Of a stretch of DNA of 64,000 nucleotides, positions 57,938 through 64,000 are shown in pieces (the stretch's first letter is position 1; each line of letters starts with the position of its first letter). The position numbers and the translations under genes are program-made. The stretch is taken from positions 1 through 64,000 of the forward strand of contig NZ_HE978596.1 in NCBI RefSeq assembly GCF_000312025.1, read 5' to 3'. The DNA is from Peptoniphilus timonensis JC401. Lineage in GTDB: Bacteria; Bacillota; Clostridia; Tissierellales; Peptoniphilaceae. A model generated the notes under the pieces. The model searched no databases. It had not been told where the DNA came from and worked only from the letters and a program-made list of their open reading frames with translations.

Positions 57938-59086
57938 CTAAAAAATCGCATCAAGTTTTACCACAAATTCATAATCGGGATAGATGGATTTCAATTTATC
58001 TCTTATCTCTCTTTTCAGATTTTCTTTTTCATGTACTGTCTTTACAGAATCAGCATTATAGTCAATATCTATATAAATTTTATTATCTTCCAGAACTATA
58101 TCGTGAAAAGAATAAATATTAAGTGATTCTCTTATTATTTTTTTTAGTGCCAAAGATACAGAATTAACTATTTCATTGCTGCTTCCCTTTGGATCGGCGT
58201 GAATAATTAATTTTATACCAAGTAAATCAGATATCTCTCTTTCGACTTTATCTACAATATTATGAGCTTCTTCTAAGGTCAAATTATAATCTAGAGCAGC
58301 ATCAATAATTACAATCATATTGTCTGGACCAAAATCTGTCACCATCATGTTGTGAACATTGGAGATACCGTCATAATTTGAAACTTTTGACTTTATCTCG
58401 TGTTTTGTTTCATCACTAAGACCTCGACCCAATATAATTGAAATTGTTTCATATATTAATGAAATGGCAGTATATAAGATAAACAAGGCAACTAAAAGTC
58501 CCACATATCCATCTAGGAGCTTTCCTGTGAATTTTTCTATTATTATAGAAATAATTACAACTGAAGTTATGAGAGTGTCACTTAATGAGTCCTTTTCTTG
58601 TGCCTTTAAAGTCACAGAATCAATTTTTCTTCCCACATTTGAATATAAGGAAGCCTGCCAAAATTTTATTATTATAGTTAAAATTAAAATCACAATAGTG
58701 GATTTTGGATAAGATATTTCCACTGGATGTATTATTTTTTCAACTGATGTTTTCAAAAATTGAAAACCAACGGAAAGTACGATACCAGAAACTACAAGAG
58801 AAATCAAATATTCGAGTCTGCCGTGTCCATAGGGATGATCCTTATCTCTTGGTTTCGCAGCAAGTCTTATACCTATAATAGAAATAATAGAGCTAATGCA
58901 ATCAGTTATATTATTTACTGCATCAGATAAAATTGAAATTGACCCAGTAAAAATATACAAGATAACTTTTAAGACAGCTACAAGTATATTTGATAGAAGT
59001 CCGAGAAATGAAGTTTCTTTCGAGATTTTTGCCCTGTCATAGCCATAGGCACTCTTTCCCCTTTTTAAAATAAGTTTTGCGAGCAT
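57938..59086 (-). CDS. Cation diffusion facilitator (CDF) transporter
   Basis: A 382-residue CDF membrane protein that exports divalent metals by proton exchange. Six helices (about 25-230). Metal site markers: SDAVNNITD (about 52-60) in helix two and KDSLSDTLITS (about 180-190) in helix five; HPYGHGRLEYL (about 83-93) is the conserved loop. The C-terminal domain (about 235-310) holds MVTDFGPDNMIVIIDAALDYNL, and HADP near 290. A 70-residue extension follows. It is cotranscribed with the trk genes. Metal specificity not determined. Confidence 0.9.
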   Translation of the reverse strand: MLAKLILKRGKSAYGYDRAKISKETSFLGLLSNILVAVLKVILYIFTGSISILSDAVNNITDCISSIISIIGIRLAAKPRDKDHPYGHGRLEYLISLVVSGIVLSVGFQFLKTSVEKIIHPVEISYPKSTIVILILTIIIKFWQASLYSNVGRKIDSVTLKAQEKDSLSDTLITSVVIISIIIEKFTGKLLDGYVGLLVALFILYTAISLIYETISIILGRGLSDETKHEIKSKVSNYDGISNVHNMMVTDFGPDNMIVIIDAALDYNLTLEEAHNIVDKVEREISDLLGIKLIIHADPKGSSNEIVNSVSLALKKIIRESLNIYSFHDIVLEDNKIYIDIDYNADSVKTVHEKENLKREIRDKLKSIYPDYEFVVKLDAIF

Positions 59087-59154
59087 TTATCCTCCAAAAA
59101 ATTTAATTATAAATAAAAATAGGCTAAAAGCCCACTTTAAACAGATTTCCTCAG

Positions 59155-59170
59155 TTACAATCATTATAAC
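59155..59170 (-). promoter_or_regulatory. Promoter (-10) of the CDF-trk operon
   Basis: An extended -10 TGTTATAAT reads on the minus strand (-10 hexamer at 59168-59163). The -35 is weak. The leader of about 70 nt contains a GGGCT/AGCC hairpin near 59126-59137. Confidence 0.4.
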
Positions 59171-59246
59171 ACTAGTATATTAGTAATAAAAGGAAAAGAA
59201 AAAAAGTAAAATCCCCTGACTAATTTTATAATTTATAGATAAAAAA

Positions 59247-59268
59247 ATGCACCAGACTTTCTGGCACA
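59247..59268 (-). terminator. Intrinsic terminator of the proC-DJ-1 unit
   Basis: TGTGCCAGA and TCTGGTGCA (minus strand) form a nine-base stem with two G-T pairs, followed by T residues, 26 bases after the DJ-1 gene stop. Confidence 0.8.
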
Positions 59269-59293
59269 TTTTCTAGCTTATATTTAAATTAAT

Positions 59294-59860
59294 TTAAATA
59301 AATTTTTTAAGTTCTGGAAGAAGTAAAGCTTCTGCAACTTCTTCTGCCTTTTCCTTGGATCCTAATACTTCAACTAACTTTACGCCAAGAAGAATGGCAA
59401 GAGCTGGACCCATAGAAGTTATAATATTATTATCTTCAACAATTGCTTCATCCACAATAATTTCTGCCTTGAGCCTATTTTCCACTCCAGGATAGCAAGT
59501 GAACTTTTTATCCTTTAATAAACCCGCAACATCAAGAACTTGCGGACCAGCACAAATTGCAATTACATTTTTCTCTTCATCGTTAAAGACATTGGCACAT
59601 TCTAGAACTCTTTTGTCATTCATTAGATTTGTAGCACCAGGTTGACCTCCTGGTATGTACATGGCTCTATAATCTTCAATATTAATTTCATCAAAAATCT
59701 TATCAGCAAATACCTTTATATCGTGAGCGCCTTTTACTTCTGGTCTATCCTTAATTGATACTGTATCTACTTTTAAATCTGCTCTTCTCAAAACATCAAC
59801 AATTGTTAGAGCTTCAATTTCTTCAAAACCCTCTGCCAAAAATACCAATAAATCTTTCAT
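59294..59860 (-). CDS. DJ-1/PfpI family protein
   Basis: A 188-residue DJ-1-like protein. It begins DLLVFLAEGFEEIEALTIVDVLRRA, typical of ThiJ/DJ-1, and the conserved nucleophile Cys lies in VIAICAGPQVL (about residues 93-103) preceded by AMYIPGGQPGATNL. Residues here are those of the DJ-1/YajL class, which includes glyoxalase III and protein deglycase candidates; the activity is uncertain. It follows proC by 9 nt and is the last gene of the unit. Confidence 0.9.
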   Translation of the reverse strand: MKDLLVFLAEGFEEIEALTIVDVLRRADLKVDTVSIKDRPEVKGAHDIKVFADKIFDEINIEDYRAMYIPGGQPGATNLMNDKRVLECANVFNDEEKNVIAICAGPQVLDVAGLLKDKKFTCYPGVENRLKAEIIVDEAIVEDNNIITSMGPALAILLGVKLVEVLGSKEKAEEVAEALLLPELKKFI

Positions 59861-59869
59861 AACGACCTC

Positions 59870-60634
59870 CTATTTGTTCATTATAGAATCCACTGCATTT
59901 ATAATTGCAGACCTAAAACCATCCTTTTCTAAAGATTTTACTCCCCTAATAGTTGTTCCTGCTGGTGTTGTAACCTGATCCTTTAATTCTCCTGGGTGAA
60001 GTCCAGATTCTCTTACCATCTTTGCAGAACCTGCCACTGCTTGTGAAATAACTCTATAAGCCATATCCCTTTGCATACCATAAGAAACCGCTGCATCAGC
60101 TGCTGCTTCAATATACATGTAAACATAAGCTGGCATACAACCAGAAACTGCTTCATAAATTTTAATATTTTTTTCCTCAACAATTTCAGTTTGACCAAAG
60201 TTAGATAAAATATCTCTTATTTCTTTTACTTCTTCCTCTGAAATATTTTTTCCAGGACAAATTCCTGTCATTGAAGATAAAATCTTTGCAGGTGTATTTG
60301 GAAGAGCCATCATAAGTTTTTTTCCAGGCAAAATTTCTTCAAGCTTTTTAAGATCAAAGGCTGAAGTTACTGAAATAATAATTTGATTTTCTACATCTTC
60401 CTTTATTTTTTCTAGAACTTCAGCATAAACAAAGGGTTTAATTGTAAAAATAATTGCATCAGAATTTTTTACAACATCATTTTCTGATTCCACAATATTT
60501 GCCTTTTCAAAATCTTTAAAAGCTTCTCTCTTTTTCTTATCCATGTCAAAAAGATAAGTTTCTATATCATTATTTAAAAGACCGTGTGCCATGGCAGCGC
60601 CCATGTTGCCAAGGCCTATAATTCCCATCTTCAT
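59870..60634 (-). CDS. proC: Pyrroline-5-carboxylate reductase
   Basis: A 254-residue NADPH enzyme for the last step of proline synthesis. It begins KMGIIGLGNMGAAMAHGLL, a Rossmann loop; IIISVTSAFDLKKLEE (about 87), MMALPNTPAKILSSMTGICPG (about 112-132), and the C-terminal LKDQVTTPAGTTIRGVKSLEKDGFRSAIINAV (about 217-248) match ProC. Length slightly shorter than the usual 260-280. Divergent from the CHR genes. Start has a GGAGTGATGAG region upstream. Confidence 0.95.
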   Translation of the reverse strand: MKMGIIGLGNMGAAMAHGLLNNDIETYLFDMDKKKREAFKDFEKANIVESENDVVKNSDAIIFTIKPFVYAEVLEKIKEDVENQIIISVTSAFDLKKLEEILPGKKLMMALPNTPAKILSSMTGICPGKNISEEEVKEIRDILSNFGQTEIVEEKNIKIYEAVSGCMPAYVYMYIEAAADAAVSYGMQRDMAYRVISQAVAGSAKMVRESGLHPGELKDQVTTPAGTTIRGVKSLEKDGFRSAIINAVDSIMNK

Positions 60635-60712
60635 CTCATCACTCCTTAATTAGATTATACACGAAATTATTTAAATTTTCATTTTTATGCTATAATTTAA
60701 GGCGGTGATTTC

Positions 60713-61273
60713 ATGAAAAAATTTTCTCTTTTTAAGTTATTTTTAACATTTTTTAAAATAAATGCCATAACCTTTGGAGGAGGATATACAATTGTGCCCG
60801 TTATAAAAGATATTTTCGTCTCTGATTTAAAACTTATTGACGAAGATAAAATGATGGATATAGTCGCCATTTCCCAAGGTGGACCTGGTGCTATGGCAAT
60901 TTCCTGCTCTGTCTTAACAGGTTATTACTTAAAAGGACCTATTGGAGCAATAACTTGTCTTATTGCATCCTCCCTTCCTTGTTTAATAATTTTGTCCATA
61001 ATTTCAAACTTCTACCAAGAATTTAAATCGAACTTTTTTATAAATGCAGCTTTAGAAGGCATAAGCGGAATAATTTCTGCAGTCCTATTTATAACTGTTC
61101 TTCGCATGGGAATTTCATCTTACAAGAAAAATCCACGCTTTAGCCTTGTTATGATAATTCTTGTATTCTTAGTTGCCTTTTTCACAGAAATAAACACAGG
61201 ACTAATAATTCTATTCTGTGCACTTGCAGGAATATCTTATTTTAGCGTTATGGAGAGATACAAAAATGCTTAA
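60713..61273 (+). CDS. Chromate transporter family, first half
   Basis: A 186-residue CHR protein with one CHR domain (about six helices): FLTFFKINAITFGGGYTIVPVIKDIFV at the start and the SQGGPGAMAISCSVLTGYYL loop (about 55-73). In many Firmicutes two short CHR halves together form one carrier. Chromate export is known for the family; the physiological anion here may be different. Its stop overlaps the next start by 8 nt. Confidence 0.92.
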   Translation: MKKFSLFKLFLTFFKINAITFGGGYTIVPVIKDIFVSDLKLIDEDKMMDIVAISQGGPGAMAISCSVLTGYYLKGPIGAITCLIASSLPCLIILSIISNFYQEFKSNFFINAALEGISGIISAVLFITVLRMGISSYKKNPRFSLVMIILVFLVAFFTEINTGLIILFCALAGISYFSVMERYKNA

Positions 61274-61823
61274 TTTATTTTTAATTTTCTTTAAAATTGG
61301 ATGCTTTGCCTTTGGCGGCGGTTACGCAGTAATACCACTAATTTCAAAATACGTTGTAGAAGAAAATGCTTGGATTTCAACAAGAGAATTTATAGACTTA
61401 ATCTCAATATCACAAATGACACCAGGACCAATAGCTATAAATTCAGCAACCTTTGTTGGTCAAAATGTAAATGGAATAATAGGATCAATCATTGCAACAA
61501 CTGGACTTGTCCTTCCTCAATTTATTTTGATGATGATACTGGGATATTTCCTCTTTAGCAAGGGCAAAAAATTTAAAATCATGGACTACTCCCTACTTGG
61601 CATAAAAGCAGGAGTTGTATCATTAATATTTATAACAACCCTAAAACTATTTCAGTCATCAGTCTTCCCCGAAGGACTAAAGCTGTCAGGAATTAGCCTT
61701 GCAGCACTTATATCCTTTGTAGTTGGCTTCATCCTCTACCTAAAAAAAGTAGACCTATTTAAACTAATAGGTCTTGGAGCAGTAATTGGAATTGGAATTA
61801 AATATGCTTTAACACTAATGTAA
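61266..61823 (+). CDS. Chromate transporter family, second half
   Basis: A 185-residue CHR protein that pairs with the gene before it: it begins MLNLFLIFFKIGCFAFGGGYAVIPLISKYVV and has SQMTPGPIAINSATFVG (about 57-73). I choose ATG 61266, which overlaps the previous stop, rather than the frame's upstream end, because it yields the same N-terminus as the first half. A terminator follows at once. Expected to insert in the opposite orientation and form a heterodimer with the first half. Confidence 0.92.
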   Translation: MLNLFLIFFKIGCFAFGGGYAVIPLISKYVVEENAWISTREFIDLISISQMTPGPIAINSATFVGQNVNGIIGSIIATTGLVLPQFILMMILGYFLFSKGKKFKIMDYSLLGIKAGVVSLIFITTLKLFQSSVFPEGLKLSGISLAALISFVVGFILYLKKVDLFKLIGLGAVIGIGIKYALTLM

Positions 61824-61826
61824 AAC

Positions 61827-61860
61827 AAAACTCCTTAGAATAAAATCTAGGGAGTTTTTT
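61827..61860 (+). terminator. Intrinsic terminator of the CHR pair
   Basis: AAAACTCC (61827-61834) and GGAGTTTT (61851-61858) form an eight-base outer stem with inner TAG/CTA pairing, followed by T residues. Confidence 0.85.
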
Positions 61861-61881
61861 CTTAGAAACTTTTAACTTTAC

Positions 61882-61923
61882 TATTTAAAATAAACAATCG
61901 TCAATTAATTTTTTATTCTTTAA
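61882..61923. repeat. Direct repeat copy 1 (42 bp, left edge of the S41-like block)
   Basis: Matches 63425-63466 in 41 of 42 positions (T at 61891, C at 63434). It encodes on the minus strand the same ending, LIDDCLF plus stop, as the ADP-ribosylglycohydrolase gene, though no gene is attached to it here. It therefore looks like a copied 3' end of that gene. Confidence 0.85.
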
Positions 61924-61977
61924 AAAATGAGTTGGTTCAAATTTGATTAACCATTATAAATTAAGTAAAATAATTTG

Positions 61978-62135
61978 AAGGAGGATATATTAAGCAGACA
62001 AAAGATTTAGTTTTTAATCTAATACATAAAATTAAAACTTAAAATGATAAAAAAATTATTTGAATTTTATCAATTATTATTATAATATTTGAGTCTGCAT
62101 CAATATGTACGAAATATGTCACTAAAAAGGAATAA
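61978..62135 (+). pseudogene. Remnant of a small membrane protein gene
   Basis: A strong AAGGAGG ribosome binding site (61978-61984) is followed four bases later by ATT instead of ATG, then a frame of 48 codons reading KQTKDLVFNLIHKIKT, a TAA (62040), NDKKII, a TGA (62061), then ILSIIIIIFESASICTKYVTKKE and a stop at 62133-62135. The pieces are in one frame and read like a small membrane protein that has lost its start and gained two stops. It overlaps the start of the S41-like gene. A chance frame cannot be excluded. Confidence 0.4.
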
Positions 62136-63328
62136 AACACTTATAATATTATTTTTATTACTTTTAATTTTTTACTTTTTCATTTCAGCAACAAAAGAAC
62201 AATTTCAAGAGATAAAGCTTTATCTGATTTTAATTTTTTGGTGAGTTCCATTGAAGAGAATTTCCCAGGAACTTATCATATTGATGCTAATAAAAAGAAA
62301 AACTTAAAAAGTCTTACAATGAAACTGTTGAATCAATTTCAAATAAAAAAGATTTGGATTTATACCATTTTTACAACCTTATAGATAATTATTTGAAAAA
62401 TTACAGCTCTACTAATGGACCTTTGGGTCATTTATATTTACTAAGAGCTGAAGATCTTAATTATTTAAAAAGTGTGGAAAATTTTATTCCAAAATTTTCT
62501 ATAAATAATTCTTTGAATCAAGATTCTTACAATACCTATAAGTACATATCCAAAAAAGATAAATTTTCTAAAATTAATTTTTTTACAAATTCAAAAAATC
62601 ATGACAAAAACCTTGAGTTTCAAGAAGATGATAATTTTATATTAATAAGTATAAAATCCTTTGATCACAGATTAAAAAATAAAGATTTAAAAATTATGCA
62701 GAATTTAATAAACGAAGATAATTGTCAAAAAAGTGTAATAATAGATCTCTCCAATTGCATTGGGGGAAGCGATTATTATTGGATTGATAATTTTATTAAA
62801 ACAAATATGTATCCTAAAAATAGATTGTACTCTAAAAAAGATAAAGCTTTGTTTCTTGATGGTAAACTCGTCAAAGCTTATTTAGATTTTTTTGAAAAAT
62901 CACCCGACTATATTGTTAAAAATATTAACTCTAGCAATTTAAAAATTAACAATAATTTTAAATATTTGGTTGAAATGTCTAAAGCTGATTGTGTTTTGAA
63001 CACAACGTATACCGATAAATTATTTAAAGGGGAAATTTATGTATTTTATGGAAAAAATACATCTTCCTCAGCAGAAGGCTTTTTAGAGTTTTTAAAATTC
63101 AATAAACTAGCAACATTGTGTGGCAATAATTCTAAAGGTAATAATCCATTTGTTCAACCATTATTTTTGAATCTACCAAATTCAAATTTCATTGTTAGAT
63201 TTCAAGTCGATTATAGAATTGATGAAAATAATAAAGCTATCTGGGAAAAAGGTATAAATCCCGATTTATATTTCAACAATATTTCTGAATTAGAAAAATA
63301 CATAAATAAAAAAGAGAATAAGTTTTAA
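62116..63328 (+). pseudogene. S41 peptidase-like protein (two frame breaks; probably decaying)
   Basis: Read in three frames: from ATG 62116 a transmembrane helix (LIILFLLLLIFYFFISATK); then, by adding one base near 62194, a region SDFNFLVSSIEENFPGTYHIDANKK; then, by adding one A near 62306, the long frame to 63328 with LGHLYLL, an IDLSNCIGGSDYYW core like the C-terminal peptidase domain, TSSSAEGFLEFL (likely catalytic Ser of the SAE motif, about residue 322) and GNPFVQP. Repaired length is 404, divisible by three. It is a membrane-anchored S41-like protein. Two breaks, weak start and high A+T suggest erosion. It is flanked by 42-bp direct repeats. Confidence 0.65.
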
Positions 63329-63368
63329 TTTCCCAGATTATAAAAATAAAATATTTTATAAACCTTAA

Positions 63369-63410
63369 TTGCTGCTAATAACAATTAATAATTTATTAGC
63401 AGCAAAATTT
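63369..63410 (+). terminator. Intrinsic terminator of the S41-like gene
   Basis: A perfect thirteen-base stem, TTGCTGCTAATAA (63369-63381) and TTATTAGCAGCAA (63393-63405), followed by a T run. Confidence 0.85.
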
Positions 63411-63424
63411 TTAGATTAACTTTT

Positions 63425-63466
63425 TATTTAAAACAAACAATCGTCAATTAATTTTTTATTCTTTAA
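63425..63466. repeat. Direct repeat copy 2 (42 bp, right edge; inside glycohydrolase 3' end)
   Basis: Same as 61882-61923 but for one base. Here it is part of the intact 3' end and stop of the ADP-ribosylglycohydrolase gene, which identifies it as the original copy. With copy 1 it brackets about 1.5 kb containing only the S41-like gene and a small remnant. Confidence 0.85.
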
Positions 63467-64000
63467 CTTATCTATCCACTTTCTTGGGATTTCATCATAT
63501 CCATAGATAATAGCAGCTAGTCCACCTGTAACTGCTGCTGTCGTGTCGGTGTCATCACCAAGATTTACTGCTTTTAAGACTGCCTCTTTATAAGAACTTG
63601 TATTTAAAATGCACCAAATAGAAGCTTCAAGTGTATGAAGAACAAAACCCGTAGACTGAATCTCATCTTCATTTTTCTTTTTTATTTCGCCAAATCCCAA
63701 ATCTTCTAATTTTTCACCTGCAATTAATTTTCTCGCAAGATGAACATAATCTAAACAAGCCTTTTTAGAAATTTCATGTGCATGAGTTATGCCAGAAACT
63801 TCTTCAATTTCATTATCACTTGCATCGGTAAAGGCAAGGGGCAAAATTCTCATAAGAGATCCATTTCCATTGGCATAAAAATCATCTATTCCATGATCTT
63901 CCATTAAGGCGTCCCTTGTTGTCATCCCTACATCAAAAGTTTCACCATTAGCTGTAAATTCATCATTAAATAGCCATGACTTAAAATTTTTTCTTATATC
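63428..64000 (-). CDS. ADP-ribosylglycohydrolase family protein (partial, cut by window edge)
   Basis: The frame is open to the right edge of the window, so the N-terminal part is missing; at least 190 residues are visible. It is an ADP-ribosylglycohydrolase of the DraG fold, which removes ADP-ribose from proteins or small molecules. Markers are NGSLMRILPLAF, ITHAHEISKKACLDY and the C-terminal metal site NLGDDTDTTAAVTGGLAAIIYG, with Asp residues that bind two Mg ions. The gene carries a copy of the 42-bp repeat at its 3' end. A frame start at 63925 is internal. Confidence 0.93.
   Translation of the reverse strand, partial: DIRKNFKSWLFNDEFTANGETFDVGMTTRDALMEDHGIDDFYANGNGSLMRILPLAFTDASDNEIEEVSGITHAHEISKKACLDYVHLARKLIAGEKLEDLGFGEIKKKNEDEIQSTGFVLHTLEASIWCILNTSSYKEAVLKAVNLGDDTDTTAAVTGGLAAIIYGYDEIPRKWIDKLKNKKLIDDCLF

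Noticed and set aside
59086-59170. c-di-AMP (ydaO) riboswitch ahead of the potassium operon
   Set aside because: The leader from the best promoter is only about 70 nt, too short, and the usual conserved core is not seen.

Overview
The window is a gene-dense, very AT-rich stretch of chromosome from a low-GC Gram-positive anaerobe. Evidence for this: AGGAGG-type ribosome binding sites, a CcpA-like regulator, a Bcd-EtfB-EtfA cassette, glutamine synthetase III, a monomeric [FeFe] hydrogenase, a rubredoxin and a class II superoxide reductase, S-layer-type and G5-repeat surface proteins, and no respiratory chain genes. The mixture suggests an anaerobic coccus of the Peptoniphilaceae (Anaerococcus, Peptoniphilus or Finegoldia relatives). 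That assignment is inference; no rRNA or tRNA gene is present to confirm it.

Layout. 0-5 kb: a ClbS/DfsB-like protein, a CmpB-type membrane protein, a LuxR-type regulator behind a CcpA-like LacI regulator and a lipid kinase, then two small envelope proteins. 5.28-5.51 kb: a free-standing structured noncoding RNA with its own near-consensus promoter. 5.5-17 kb: housekeeping genes (pseudouridine synthase, NAD kinase, CTP synthase, glutamine synthetase III, a two-component system, BrkB, ComFC, RecD2, PspC). 17-25 kb: pyruvate carboxylase, a MazE/RelE-type toxin-antitoxin pair, rplM-rpsI with a leader hairpin, and a hydrogenase/[2Fe-2S] protein pair divergent from a Crp-family regulator. 25-33 kb: pgpA, a membrane protein, apbE, and a giant G5-domain surface protein. 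33.7-38 kb: etfA, etfB, acyl-CoA dehydrogenase, a universal stress protein. 38-45 kb: TetR plus a DUF2871-like membrane protein, an SLH/InlB-repeat protein with a tyrosine-rich block, a PAS-SpoIIE phosphatase, an RNA methyltransferase, superoxide reductase. 45-61 kb: iron alcohol dehydrogenase, heterodimeric ABC exporter, RsbW-like kinase, rubredoxin, PPK2, hydrolase, Ung, a TrkA-TrkH-TrkA-CDF ion cluster, a DJ-1 protein, ProC. 60.7-64 kb: two CHR half-transporters, a decaying S41-peptidase-like block bounded by 42-bp direct repeats, and a truncated ADP-ribosylglycohydrolase.

How the genes work together. Central carbon and redox genes (pyruvate carboxylase, Bcd/Etf, hydrogenase, alcohol dehydrogenase) fit a fermentative, amino-acid or butyrate-type metabolism. 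Glutamine synthetase sits directly upstream of glutamine-consuming CTP synthase behind a promoter followed by an intrinsic-terminator hairpin, which looks like attenuation. Superoxide reductase and rubredoxin give oxygen defence. The SpoIIE phosphatase and RsbW-like kinase suggest partner switching.

Caution for the reader: twelve single-base frame breaks, nearly all in short A/T homopolymers, interrupt ten otherwise normal genes. Restoring one base at each break gives full family-length proteins, so most are probably assembly errors rather than real pseudogenes. I annotate those genes as one unit and give the break point.
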